Shown: positions 11,831-22,650 of the stretch, piece after piece | Layout: the number at the start of each line of letters is the position of its first letter | How positions within the stretch are numbered: position 1 is the first letter of the stretch | Origin: CADEED01 sp035701825 | GTDB lineage: Bacteria; Pseudomonadota; Gammaproteobacteria; Steroidobacterales; Steroidobacteraceae | Direction: 5' to 3' | NCBI GenBank assembly: GCA_035701825.1 | Contig: DASSRK010000140.1 | Span: 10,234-74,233 of the forward strand | DNA: 64,000 bases | Made by a program: the position numbers and the translations under genes | The notes under the pieces: model-generated | Database searches by the model: none | Seen by the model: only the letters and a program-made list of their open reading frames with translations | Told to the model about the DNA's origin: nothing

Positions 11831-12349
11831 CTAGTAGTCCGCGGCCACGCCGATGAACTTGCCATCGTTCGCCATCACGATGTCGTCACGACTGGCGCGG
11901 GCAGTGAGCGGGCCGACGGACGCTCCGTCGGGACCCATGCTGTACAGGTCGTACTCCGAGTTGATGGGCACCAGGTTCTTGTCCTTGCGCATCTGCCCGA
12001 CGCCATGCAGCCCTTCGAAGGACAGGTAGACGTAGGCATTGCCCCACGGATCGAGCAGGCCGTCCATGCGAATCGTGGCGAGATCGGGCGGCGGTTTTCC
12101 CTTGTCCGAGCTGTAACGCTCGATCGCCATGTGGATACGGGTGATGTCGGCGATCGCCGCGGATATGTCGGCGCGCGCCTTGTAACGCGAGTACGACGGA
12201 ATGGCGATGGCGACCAGGACTCCCATGACGGCCACGGCCATCATCGAGTCGAGCAAAGTGAAGCCAGCGCCGCTGCGGATCCCGCGCCATCCCCTGCGCG
12301 GCATCCCGACGTCGAAAACCATCCCCTGTGGCTCTCTTTCCTGACTCAT
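11831..12349 (-). CDS. GspG-like type II pseudopilin
   Basis: A 172-residue protein with a type IV prepilin N-terminus: a basic leader, then GFTLLDSMMAVAVMGVLVAI, with cleavage expected between G and F. The mature position 5 residue, normally Glu, is Asp. The C-terminal half follows the major pseudopilin GspG: LLDPWGNAYVYL and EYDLYSMGPDG, the latter being the calcium-site region. The leader is long (about 29 residues) if the ATG at 12349 is used; the later in-frame ATG giving MPRRGWRG would shorten it. No other secretion-system gene is in the window. It is transcribed ahead of the GGDEF-EAL gene with a 2-base gap. Confidence 0.8.
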   Translation of the reverse strand: MSQEREPQGMVFDVGMPRRGWRGIRSGAGFTLLDSMMAVAVMGVLVAIAIPSYSRYKARADISAAIADITRIHMAIERYSSDKGKPPPDLATIRMDGLLDPWGNAYVYLSFEGLHGVGQMRKDKNLVPINSEYDLYSMGPDGASVGPLTARASRDDIVMANDGKFIGVAADY

Positions 12350-12682
12350 GAATCGCTACGAAACCCCGACCCCCGGCAGCCGCTGACATATTGCTGGTCA
12401 TTGCGGCACAGCCAATGATCGAGTCTGGGCCAGTGGGGGCAATCAGGAAGTGACCGGTATCACACCGCTCCGGCCGCCGAGTTGCTAGACGCGCGACATT
12501 GCGAGCGCTTTCACCATTGCGCGGATCGCACCGGGTCGCGCCGCAGCCCTTAAGTACCCGGCGCCCAGGGAAAACCCTACCGCGGCATGCGCCGGCGCCG
12601 ATGAGCGGCGGGTGTCACGCGATTAATGTAAAGGGCGATTTCGACGCCGCCGGGCGCCGCCGCGCGCGCGACTAGTTAGGCC
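12350..12682. other. intergenic region, no gene seen
   Basis: 333 bases between the pseudopilin gene and the 3' end of the GcvT-like gene, both on the minus strand. It should carry the promoter of the pseudopilin/GGDEF-EAL operon and the end of the flavoprotein/GcvT operon. A GC-rich stretch at about 12636-12672 (GCCGCCGGGCGCCGCC and repeated CGCG) could fold, but there is no U-run, so I do not call a terminator. No convincing open frame or promoter. Confidence 0.5.
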
Positions 12683-13903
12683 TCAGAAATCCGCGGCCGG
12701 GGTCGCACGTCGTCGCGGCGGATCGAAGAACGCGCCTTCGACCACCTTGCACGGCACGTTCACGCGGAACCACTGCAGCTCGCGCTGGTAGTAGATGTCG
12801 GCCCACAGCTCATCGCCCGGCCGGCCCCACGGCATGTGCAGCGAGGCGAGCGCGATGTTGGTCTTCGCCGAGGGCGACCACGCCGCCGAGGTCACCGTGC
12901 CGACGACCTGCCCCTTGTGCTCGCGGTTGTAGATGTACGCCGCCTTCGCGACCTTGTTGCCCGCGATCTCCAGGCGCACGAAGCGGTAGCGCGAGCCGCG
13001 CTTCTGCTCCTCGAGCAATGCACGGCGGCCGTTGAAGTTCGGCTTCTTGAAATCGACCAGGCGGCCGAGATCGAGCTCGAATGGCGAGCGCGAGCGATCG
13101 AGGTGGATGGCCTGGTCGGCCGGCATGAAGTCCACGTGCGCCTGCAGGAATCCGGCTTCGATGCGCGCGAGCTCGAGGGCATGCGTGCCCATCGGGCGAA
13201 TGCCGTGGATCGCGCCCTTGTCGAACAGCGCGTCCCACAGGGGCAGCGCGCGCGAAGGATCGGTCCACAACTCGTAGCCGAGATCGCCGGTGAAGCCGGT
13301 GCGCGACACCATCAGTTCGCCGCCCGCGAAAGGCCCCGGCAATTTGAAATAGCCGATGTCGAAGGGCTTGAGGTTCTCGACGCCGGCGCAGCCGATGGCC
13401 TTGAGCACCGCGCAGCTCGTCGGCCCCTGGAACGCGAGGCAGGCGACGTCGTGCGTCTCCTCGGTCATCCGCACGTCGAAGCCGAACGCAGAACGCTCCA
13501 GCCATTCGAGCTGGCGCTCCTGCGAGCACAGCCGGTAGTTTCCCGGACTGAGGTGGAAGATGGTGCCGTCGTCGATCACGCGGCCGTTGTCATCGCACCA
13601 GATGGCATAGCCGACCTTGCCGGGCTTGATCTTCGACACGTCGCGCGTCACGAGACGATTCAGGAAGGCCTCCGCATCGGGCCCGGTGATGCGGTGCTTG
13701 GTCATCGGCGAGAGATCGAACACCGCGCAGGCGTTGCGGATCGCGGCGTACTCGAGCGCCACGTTGAAGTAGGCGTCGGCGACCGTGTAGTCCTTCCAGC
13801 GGTGCCAGAGGTTGAGCTTGTTGAGCGCGGCAGTGCGCTCGTGGAACGGCGTCGGGTAGACCGCCGTACGGAAGTGCTCTTTCTGGTTCATGAGGGGGTT
13901 CAT
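12683..13903 (-). CDS. GcvT-like aminomethyltransferase / folate-binding demethylase
   Basis: A 406-residue member of the glycine cleavage T / DmdA / dimethylglycine-demethylase fold, which moves one-carbon units to tetrahydrofolate. Family marks are AVFDLSPMTKHRITGPDAEAF, the catalytic-region Asp in LVTRDVSKI, and SRTGFTGDLGYELW, with FKKPNFNGRRALL towards the C-terminal barrel. It is longer than GcvT (about 365) and no other glycine-cleavage genes are nearby, so a catabolic demethylase or dehydrogenase partner is more likely than GcvT itself. The ATG at 13903 overlaps the TGA of the upstream flavoprotein gene (ATGA), so the two are translationally coupled. An ATG at 13891 is an alternative start. 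The substrate is unknown. Confidence 0.8.
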   Translation of the reverse strand: MNPLMNQKEHFRTAVYPTPFHERTAALNKLNLWHRWKDYTVADAYFNVALEYAAIRNACAVFDLSPMTKHRITGPDAEAFLNRLVTRDVSKIKPGKVGYAIWCDDNGRVIDDGTIFHLSPGNYRLCSQERQLEWLERSAFGFDVRMTEETHDVACLAFQGPTSCAVLKAIGCAGVENLKPFDIGYFKLPGPFAGGELMVSRTGFTGDLGYELWTDPSRALPLWDALFDKGAIHGIRPMGTHALELARIEAGFLQAHVDFMPADQAIHLDRSRSPFELDLGRLVDFKKPNFNGRRALLEEQKRGSRYRFVRLEIAGNKVAKAAYIYNREHKGQVVGTVTSAAWSPSAKTNIALASLHMPWGRPGDELWADIYYQRELQWFRVNVPCKVVEGAFFDPPRRRATPAADF

Positions 13904-15465
13904 GCGCGCTCCGCCCGCAGTACGGCCTGCGCCGCATTCCTGCCCGCGCAACCCATGACGCCGCCGCCCGGGTGCGTGCCGGCGCCGCATAGATAGAGGC
14001 CATCCACCGGCATCGCGTATTGCGCGGCGCCGGGCACGGGCCGCAGCATCAGCATCTGGTCGAGCGCGAGCTCGCCGTGGTGCCAGTGACCGCCCGTCAG
14101 GCGGAATTCCCGCTCGAGATCGGCCGGCAGCAGCAGTTGCGAGGCGAGCACCTTGCCACGGATGCCGGGCGCGTATGACTCGAGCACGTTCAGGGTGTTT
14201 TCCAGCAGCTGCGCCCGGGCCGCATCGGTGCTGGCCTCGGCCACATACGGCGCGTACTGCACCACCGCCGAGAGCACGTGCTTGCCGGCGGGCGCGAGCG
14301 TGCGGTCGTGCACGGTGGGAATGCTTATCTCGAGCGCGGGCTGGGGCGAGGTTTCGCCGTACTTCGCGGCGTCGAAGGCATGCTCCAGGTAGACGAGATC
14401 CGGCGCGATCACCAGTCGTTCGCCCGCCAGCGCGGCCGGCAGCCGCGGGAACCCGGGCAGCGAATCGAGCGCCAGGTGCAGCTTGGCCGCCATGCCCTTG
14501 GTGCGGAAATGGCGGATGCGATGCACGAATCCGGTCTCGAGGTGGCGCGCGCCGAGCAGCTCGAGCAGCGTGCGCTTGGGATCCGCGTTGCTGACCACGA
14601 CATCGGCGGCCAGCGTCTCGCCACTTTCGAGCACCACGCCCGCGACACGATCACCGTTGAGCGCAATCTGCTTCACGGGCGCCGACAACCGCAGGGTCGC
14701 GCCGGCGGCGGTCGCGGCTTTCGCGAACGCCTCGCTCACCGCGCCCATGCCACCCGCGGGCAACGACACGCCGCCCGCGGTGCCGCTCGCCTGCCCCGAC
14801 AGCCGGTGCAGCAGCGCCAGCATCGAATTGTTGGCGCGCGGCGAGAGGTTCGTGCCGAGCACCGCGTCGAAGGCCAGCGCGGCCTTCAGCGCGGGCGATT
14901 CGAAGGATTCCTCGACGATGTCGAAGATGTTGATGCCCGCGACGCGCAGGAATTCGCGCATGTCGTCGCGGCCGAGCCTGCGGATGTCCCAGGCGAGCAG
15001 CGCGGCGCCGATGGCGTTGGAACGGCCGCCACCGAGCAGCCGCGGGGGAATGCGGTGGTGCTGCCTGCCGAGCACGCGCGCGAACTTGAGCATCGCGGCG
15101 TGATGCGCGGCGAGCGCGGCGCGATCCGCCTCGTTGACGCGGCCGGCCTCGACCGTGCCGCCGTTCAACACCAGGTGCTCGTCCGCCGGCTGCAGCGAGA
15201 CGGTCCTGAGATCGGCGCGCGCGGTCGCGAGGCCGTGGCGCGCGAGCTCGAGTTCCTTCGCGATGCGCGCATCCAGTAGATAGGAGAAGTGCGCGCAGGC
15301 CGAGACCCTGAAGCCCGGCGCGAATTCGCGCGTGACTGCGGCGCCGCCCACCTGCCCCGCGGCCTCGAGCACCGTGACGCGCCGGCCCGCCTTCGCGAGA
15401 TAGGCCGCGCAGGCGAGACCGTTGTGGCCCGCGCCGATGACGATGACGTGCTTCGCGTCAGTCAT
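13900..15465 (-). CDS. phytoene-desaturase/PYROXD2-like FAD oxidoreductase, second of operon
   Basis: A 521-residue flavoprotein with an N-terminal Rossmann motif GAGHNGLACAAYLAKAG and the following VTVLEA strand. The C-terminal FAD contact is LYLCGAGTHPGGGVMGCAGR. It belongs to the amino-oxidase/carotenoid-desaturase superfamily and most resembles the PYROXD2 branch, whose reaction is not firmly known. No carotenoid genes are close. The ATG at 15465 lies 8 bases inside the end of the preceding flavoprotein gene, and the stop overlaps the GcvT-like start, so all three are one operon. It is a distant paralogue of that neighbour, sharing fold, length and C-terminal motif; the two may form a heteromer. 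Confidence 0.85.
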   Translation of the reverse strand: MTDAKHVIVIGAGHNGLACAAYLAKAGRRVTVLEAAGQVGGAAVTREFAPGFRVSACAHFSYLLDARIAKELELARHGLATARADLRTVSLQPADEHLVLNGGTVEAGRVNEADRAALAAHHAAMLKFARVLGRQHHRIPPRLLGGGRSNAIGAALLAWDIRRLGRDDMREFLRVAGINIFDIVEESFESPALKAALAFDAVLGTNLSPRANNSMLALLHRLSGQASGTAGGVSLPAGGMGAVSEAFAKAATAAGATLRLSAPVKQIALNGDRVAGVVLESGETLAADVVVSNADPKRTLLELLGARHLETGFVHRIRHFRTKGMAAKLHLALDSLPGFPRLPAALAGERLVIAPDLVYLEHAFDAAKYGETSPQPALEISIPTVHDRTLAPAGKHVLSAVVQYAPYVAEASTDAARAQLLENTLNVLESYAPGIRGKVLASQLLLPADLEREFRLTGGHWHHGELALDQMLMLRPVPGAAQYAMPVDGLYLCGAGTHPGGGVMGCAGRNAAQAVLRAERA

Positions 15466-17080
15466 CGTGCCAGCCCTCGGGGACCAGGTTCGGACGCCGC
15501 AGGTCGTGCAGGATCTCGCGCGCCGCGTTCGCACCCGGCGCGGCCATCACGCCGCCGCCCGGATGCGTGCCGGAGCCGCACAGGTAGAAGCCCTTCTTCG
15601 GCCCCCGATACTGCGCGAAGCCCGGGAACGGACGGTTGAACAGCATCTGGTCGAGCGACAGGTCGCCCTGGAAGATGTTGCCGTCGGTGAGGCCCACTTC
15701 GTTCTCGATGATGTCCGGCGTGCGCACCTCGACGTGCCGGACCAGCGATTTGAAGTTGGGGCTGTAGCGCCCGATCATGTCGAGCACCGTGTTCTTGAAG
15801 CCGTTGCGATCCTCGTCGGTCCACGGCTTGCCCTGGATGGTCGACGGCACGTACTGCACGAACACGCTCATCCAGTGCTTGCCGGCCGGCGTCATGGTCG
15901 GATCCGTCATCGACGGGATCAGCAGGTCGAGGTACGGCAGCTTCGACCAGGTGCCGTTCTTCCAGTCGTCGTAGGCGCGTTCCACCTGCGCGAGCGACTC
16001 GAGGAAGTGCATGTCACCGAAGCGCAGCGGGTTGTCCTTGCCCAGCGCGGGGAATTCCGGCAGCCCATCGAGTGCGATGTTCAGCTTGCCAGACGAGCCG
16101 CGGATCTTGAAGTTCCGCGCGCGTTTGACGAAGTCCGCATTCAGGTCCCGGGGGTCGAATAGCTTGGTGAACGTGCGCTTGGGATCGAGGTTCGACACCA
16201 CGGTCTTCGCGCGGTACTCGTTGCCGTTCGCGCAGGCCACGCCCGTCACGCGGTTGCCGCTCACCAGGACGCGCACCACGTCGGCGTCGGTCACGATCTC
16301 GCCGCCGAAGGACTTGAACGCGCTCGCCAGCGCCTTGGACACCGCGCCCATGCCGCCGCGCGCGAAACCCCACGAACCGATGGAGCCGTCGACGTCGCCC
16401 ATGTAGTGATGCAGCAGCACGTAGGCCGTGCCCGGCGAGTACGGCCCGAGCGCCGTGCCGATGATGCCGCTGCCCGACAGCGCCGCCTTGATGAGGTCGG
16501 ACTCGAAGAATTCGCCCAGGTAGTCGGCGATGCTCATCGAGTAGAAGCGGATGGTGTCGTAGATCACCTGCTCGCCGAGCTTCCTGAACTCCTTCGAGAG
16601 GAAGATCATTTCCCGGATGTCGCGCGGGCGCAGCGAAGTCGGATCCGGCGGCGTGCGCAGCAGCAGCGGCCGGATGAACTTGCACTGGCGCATCACCTCG
16701 GTCGAGTAGCGGTCGTACGCATCGCCGTCGTGCGCGTTGTGGCGCGCGAATTCGCGCCGCTTCAACTCGTGGTCGGCGTAGCTGCCGAGGATGTCGCCCC
16801 TGGACGTGAGCGTGACGCCGCCGCCGTACGGCACCACCTGCAGCCCGTGCCGCGCGAGCTCCAGGTCGCGGAAGATCTCGGGACGCAGCAGGCTGCAGAC
16901 ATAGGAGCAGTTCGAGTAGGTCCAGCCCTTCTCGATCTCGCGACTGACCGCCGCGCCACCGATCCACGGGTTGCGCTCGAGCAGCAGTACCTTGAGCCCG
17001 GAACGGGCAAGGTAGGTCGCGTTGGTCAGCCCGTTGTGGCCGGCGCCGACCACGATGGCGTCGTAGGTGTTCTGGGGCAC
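15458..17080 (-). CDS. phytoene-desaturase/PYROXD2-like FAD oxidoreductase, first of operon
   Basis: A 540-residue flavoprotein with GAGHNGLTNATYLARSG at the N-terminus, WIGGAAVSREIEKG as the second FAD contact, and FYLCGSGTHPGGGVMAAPG at the C-terminus. It leads a three-gene operon with a second, related flavoprotein and a GcvT-like protein; all junctions overlap. The start is GTG at 17080 (MPQNTYDAIVVG). No strong ribosome-binding site is visible (GCGAAATCAATC). A 112-base region separates it from the divergent JmjC oxygenase gene. Cytoplasmic, no signal peptide. The gene set suggests oxidation of an amine or N-methyl compound with the one-carbon unit passed to folate, but this is inference. 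Confidence 0.85.
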   Translation of the reverse strand: MPQNTYDAIVVGAGHNGLTNATYLARSGLKVLLLERNPWIGGAAVSREIEKGWTYSNCSYVCSLLRPEIFRDLELARHGLQVVPYGGGVTLTSRGDILGSYADHELKRREFARHNAHDGDAYDRYSTEVMRQCKFIRPLLLRTPPDPTSLRPRDIREMIFLSKEFRKLGEQVIYDTIRFYSMSIADYLGEFFESDLIKAALSGSGIIGTALGPYSPGTAYVLLHHYMGDVDGSIGSWGFARGGMGAVSKALASAFKSFGGEIVTDADVVRVLVSGNRVTGVACANGNEYRAKTVVSNLDPKRTFTKLFDPRDLNADFVKRARNFKIRGSSGKLNIALDGLPEFPALGKDNPLRFGDMHFLESLAQVERAYDDWKNGTWSKLPYLDLLIPSMTDPTMTPAGKHWMSVFVQYVPSTIQGKPWTDEDRNGFKNTVLDMIGRYSPNFKSLVRHVEVRTPDIIENEVGLTDGNIFQGDLSLDQMLFNRPFPGFAQYRGPKKGFYLCGSGTHPGGGVMAAPGANAAREILHDLRRPNLVPEGWHDD

Positions 17081-17192
17081 GATTGATTTCGCGAGTCGTG
17101 GGCTTCAAAGACGAGCCCTTGGTCCACGCGGATCCGGCCGGCAGGGTAACCCAAGTCCGCATGCCCGGGAACCAACACCCGTCCCGGCCGCA

Positions 17193-18521
17193 ATGAATTA
17201 CCATCCCCGCCTCGGCGCGCCAAAGATGATCAGAGATTTCCAATCGTTGCTCGACCCCAGTTCCCCGGCCAGGCCGTCATCACCGAGGGCCACGAGCGGG
17301 CGGGAATTGCAGGAGCTGTTGAGCCCGATTTCGTGCGAGGAGTTCGCGAACTCCTATTTCTCGCGCCTCGCGCTTCACGTCAAAGGCCGGCCCGAGAAGT
17401 TCGACCACATCTTCAACTGGGACAGCCTGAAGCGGGCGCTTTCGAACGGTCGCAGCATCCAGGACAAGCGCTTCAACCTGAAGGCTTCGTACGCGAGTGG
17501 CGAGGCCGCCGGCAGCAGCAAGCCGATGTTCGACACGGACATCGGCGAGGTCGGCAAGCTGCTCGACTCCGGCGCGACCATCTGCATCACCAACATCCAC
17601 ATGGCGGATGCCGATCTCGCGCGCTGGGCACAGGCGATCCGCGCGCAACTCAACTTCACCGGGACCGTGGGCATCAACTGCTACGTGTCGGCCGACAATG
17701 CCGGCCTGCCCATGCACTACGACAAGCGGGTCGCGACCACCCTGCAGATCGCCGGAAAGAAACGCTGGACTTTCTCCACCACGGCATCGAAGGGGTGGCC
17801 CGACACCAACGGACAGTTCAAGGATGGACGCATCGAGCCACCGGAGGCGGCTGACGGGAAAAGACCCGACGAGCTGGAGATCCGCGAGGTGGAGCTCAAT
17901 CCCGGCGACCTGCTGTGCCTGCCCGCCGGGGCCTGGCACGCGGCGCGCGGCGTGGGCTTCTCGCTGGCGTTGAACCTGTATTTCTCGCCGCGAAACCTGT
18001 TCGAGCGGCTCGCGCCGCTGTTCGCGGAGTTCGCCGCCAGGAGCGAGCACTGGCGCGGCGGTCCGCCGGTGACGCCGGAAGGCATCCGCGGCAAGCTGCC
18101 GGACCCGGTTTCAGGCTACCTGCGCGATCGGCTGGAAGAGCTCCAGCGCATGATCCTCGAGACGCTGGAGCGGCCGGACGCACTTGGCACAGCGTGGCTC
18201 GATTCGCTGCGGGACAGTCCATACACCGGGTGGCAACCGGGCCCGGTGGTGCAGCCGCCGAAATCGACACCCGAGGACCGGTTTCGCGTCGCGCAGGCGT
18301 CGCTGCGTTTCGTCGAGACGACGGACAAGGTGATCGTCCCTTCCGAACATGGCCTGCTCAAGTTTCCGATCGCGCTCGCACCGATCCTGCATCGACTGTC
18401 CTCGCTCGAGTCGCCCGTCTCCGTGACCGAAATCCTTTCGTGGCAGCCTGGGTTGTCGGCCAGGGAAGTGCTGCCGGCCGTGCAGGTACTGGTCTCGATC
18501 GGAGTCCTGCAGAAGGCGTAG
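17193..18521 (+). CDS. JmjC/cupin-4 2-oxoglutarate oxygenase (RoxA-like)
   Basis: A 442-residue protein related to ribosomal oxygenases (RoxA/YcfD), Fe(II) and 2-oxoglutarate enzymes that hydroxylate protein side chains. The metal triad is visible as HxD in PMHYDKRVAT and the distal His in LPAGAWHAARG; KKRWTF and ELNPGDLLCLPAG are typical of the beta-helix. The C-terminal part after about residue 270 has charged helices and ends in a winged-helix-like segment (VSVTEILSWQ), as in RoxA proteins. Two starts are possible, ATG at 17193 and ATG at 17226 (MIRDFQSLL); neither has a good ribosome-binding site. It is not specific enough to name a ribosomal target. Confidence 0.8.
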   Translation: MNYHPRLGAPKMIRDFQSLLDPSSPARPSSPRATSGRELQELLSPISCEEFANSYFSRLALHVKGRPEKFDHIFNWDSLKRALSNGRSIQDKRFNLKASYASGEAAGSSKPMFDTDIGEVGKLLDSGATICITNIHMADADLARWAQAIRAQLNFTGTVGINCYVSADNAGLPMHYDKRVATTLQIAGKKRWTFSTTASKGWPDTNGQFKDGRIEPPEAADGKRPDELEIREVELNPGDLLCLPAGAWHAARGVGFSLALNLYFSPRNLFERLAPLFAEFAARSEHWRGGPPVTPEGIRGKLPDPVSGYLRDRLEELQRMILETLERPDALGTAWLDSLRDSPYTGWQPGPVVQPPKSTPEDRFRVAQASLRFVETTDKVIVPSEHGLLKFPIALAPILHRLSSLESPVSVTEILSWQPGLSAREVLPAVQVLVSIGVLQKA

Positions 18522-18525
18522 CTCG

Positions 18526-19383
18526 TCAGGCGAGCGAGTCCCGCAGGAACTTCAGGTAGCGAGCGCGGGCAGTCGCCGCGGCCTGCAGGCGGAATGACGA
18601 CGCATCGGTGCGGTCATAGAACGCATGTCCCGCGGCGGCGTATTCCCAGGTCTCCACGCGCGCACCCGCTTGCCGCGCGCGTGCCGCCAGCGATTCGATG
18701 TCAGGCGCCTTCACGATGTAGTCGTCGCTGCCGAAGTGGATCTGCAGCGGACACGTGGAGAGCGACGGTAGCTCGAGCAGGTCCGGCGCCGGGTCGTGGG
18801 CATTCTTGTACTGCGGCGGAATGCGCGGCGGTGGATAGAAGGCGCTCACGCAACGCACACGCGCGTCGCCGGCCGCGAGCCGGATCGCACGGATCCCGCC
18901 ACCACAGAAGCCGACCGCGCCCAACCGGGACGCATGCACCCGCTCCGAGCGGCTGAGCCAATCGAGCGCGCCGCGACTCTCCTCGATCTCGGCGAGCGCA
19001 AATTGGCCGGAGCGATACTGCCCCTCGCCACGATCGTCCGCCTGGAGGTCCTGCCACGTCATGCCGGGTATCCGCGAGAACCGCTGCACGGCCAACACGA
19101 CGAATCCCGCGCCCGCGAGCTCGTCGGCGGTCTCGCGATGGGTCTGCGGCAGGCCGAACTCGCCATGCGCCAGCACGACGCCGGGATGGCGACCTCGGCC
19201 CGCCGGCATCGCCGCGTATCCGCGCACCAGGCCGACCGACGTGGGAAACGACAGCTCGCTGGATTCGATGCGCGCCCGGGCGGCCTGCGCGCGCAGGCCT
19301 GCCAGCCCCGCGATGGCCGCGGCCAGGCCGCGCGAAAGAAATGAGCGTCGGGCGGCATCACCGCATTCGTCGTAAGTGCACAT
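18526..19383 (-). CDS. exported dienelactone hydrolase family protein
   Basis: A 285-residue alpha/beta hydrolase. The catalytic triad of the dienelactone hydrolase family is present: Cys in GFCGGG, Asp in GSDDYIV and His in AGHAFYDR. The N-terminus has ARRSFLSRGLAAAIAGLAG, which reads as a twin-arginine-like signal, so it is probably exported rather than cytosolic as in chlorocatechol degradation. The substrate is unknown; small lactones or esters are expected. The gene is convergent with the JmjC oxygenase, with only 4 bases between stops. Confidence 0.85.
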   Translation of the reverse strand: MCTYDECGDAARRSFLSRGLAAAIAGLAGLRAQAARARIESSELSFPTSVGLVRGYAAMPAGRGRHPGVVLAHGEFGLPQTHRETADELAGAGFVVLAVQRFSRIPGMTWQDLQADDRGEGQYRSGQFALAEIEESRGALDWLSRSERVHASRLGAVGFCGGGIRAIRLAAGDARVRCVSAFYPPPRIPPQYKNAHDPAPDLLELPSLSTCPLQIHFGSDDYIVKAPDIESLAARARQAGARVETWEYAAAGHAFYDRTDASSFRLQAAATARARYLKFLRDSLA

Positions 19384-19488
19384 GGCGCAAGGTAGACGAA
19401 TGGCCGCCGGAAAAGGTTGCGGTGTTTCTGGCCGCTCTCACCCGAACGACAGCTTGCGCCCGCGCCGAAACTGCGAACAATCGCGTCA

Positions 19489-21360
<1,872 letters not shown>

Positions 21361-21645
21361 CTAAGAGCCATCCGCCAGATCGCGCGCGAGGCGAATCTCG
21401 CACGCCTTGAATACCACGTAGGCCGCCATGCTGAGATACCCGGTGACCGCCAGCTCGACGAATTGCCGTGCGGCACCGTCCATCAGCGCCTGCCATCCGT
21501 AGCTGGCGATGAACTCGGCATTGGCCTTGAACAACATGAACAGGTTGACCGTGCCCGCGCCGAACACGAAGAACGCGAGTCCCATCACCAGGAATGTCAG
21601 CCAGCGGCGCGACAACACCGTGCGTTGAAACCAGCGCTTCAGCAT
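21361..21645 (-). CDS. small membrane protein of unknown function
   Basis: A 94-residue protein with two hydrophobic segments: LTFLVMGLAFFVFGAGTVNL near the N-terminus and VELAVTGYLSMAAYVVFKAC near the C-terminus, joined by a short loop, with a basic N-terminus (LKRWFQRTVLSRR) that should stay inside. Not recognised as a named family. The ATG at 21645 has only a weak purine stretch upstream. Tail-to-tail with recQ with no space between stop codons. Confidence 0.6.
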   Translation of the reverse strand: MLKRWFQRTVLSRRWLTFLVMGLAFFVFGAGTVNLFMLFKANAEFIASYGWQALMDGAARQFVELAVTGYLSMAAYVVFKACEIRLARDLADGS

Positions 21646-21748
21646 GGCGCGGGAGTGTCCCAGAGAGCTCCGCGCCCTGCAAACTACCCCTGCGCGCCGC
21701 TCCGGACGCCGCGGCCGAGCGATCGCGCGGCGGCGGCGCCGGGCTGCC

Positions 21749-22650
21749 TCACTGCGGCGTGACCGACACGTCGTCGACGAACACGTCGTACGCCGGGTCC
21801 GTGCCCTCGAAGAAGATCGCGACGTCCGTCGGAGTACAGCTCGCCGGGATCACCAGGTTGCCCGCGAGTTGCGTCCACGTCCCGGGTACCACGGCCGTAT
21901 TGTTCTGCAGCCATGGATAGGTGTCCTGGGCGCCCGCACACGCCAGCTTCGACGCCAGTCGCACCGTGCCGTTGCCCGTGCCATTGATGAGCACCCACGC
22001 GCTGACGCTGTAGGTGGTGTTGGTCTGTGCCTTGCCGGTGAGGCTGTAGACCGCGAACTGGTTGGCGTTGGGACGGTTGGTGGCGTGCAGGCTGAAGCTG
22101 CCGTTGTGGGCAGGAGTGCCCTGGGCCAGCGTGGCGCCGTTCCAGGAGCTCCAGCCCGCGGTCCCCGTTTCGAAGCCGCCATCGGTCACGAGGTTGCTGC
22201 CCGGCGGGATCACCTTGACGTCGTCGAGATAGACGTCGTACGTCGGGTCGGTGCCTTCGAAGAAGATGGCGACGTCGGTGGGCGTGCAACCCGCCGGAAT
22301 CGTCAGGTTGCCGGACAGCTGCGTCCACTCCCCCGGCACTACCGCGGTGTTGTTCTGGATCCAGGGATACGTGTCCTGCGCGCCGGCGCAGGCGACCTTC
22401 GACGCGAGGCGAACGGTGCCATTGCCCGTGCCATTGATCAGCGCCCAGGCACTCACCGCGTACGTGGTGTCGGCCTGCACCTTGCCGTTGAGGCTGTACA
22501 CCGCGAACTGGTTGGCATTCGGCCGGTTGGTGGCGTGCAGGCTGAACGTGCCCGAGTGCGATTGCGCATCACTCTGCGCCAGCGTCGCGCCGTTCCAGGA
22601 GCTCCAGCCGGTGACGCCGGCTTCGAAGCCGCCGTCCGTCACCAGGTTCA
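21749..22650 (-). repeat. tandem duplication of a CBM4/9-type module
   Basis: Two adjacent copies of about 450 bases (roughly 22650-22199 and 22198-21749) encode modules that are nearly identical, sharing SSWNGATLAQ, SLHATNRPNANQFAVYSL and ACAGAQDTYPW. The DNA is also very similar, e.g. AGGCTGTA...CGCGAACTGGTTGGC occurs in both. This points to a recent intragenic duplication. Confidence 0.85.

Noticed and set aside
12683..13903. Glycine cleavage system T protein
   Set aside because: No gcvH or gcvP nearby, longer than GcvT, and coupled to flavoproteins.
13900..17080. Carotenoid pathway
   Set aside because: The flavoproteins are phytoene-desaturase-like in fold, but no phytoene synthase or cyclase is near and the PYROXD2 pattern fits better.
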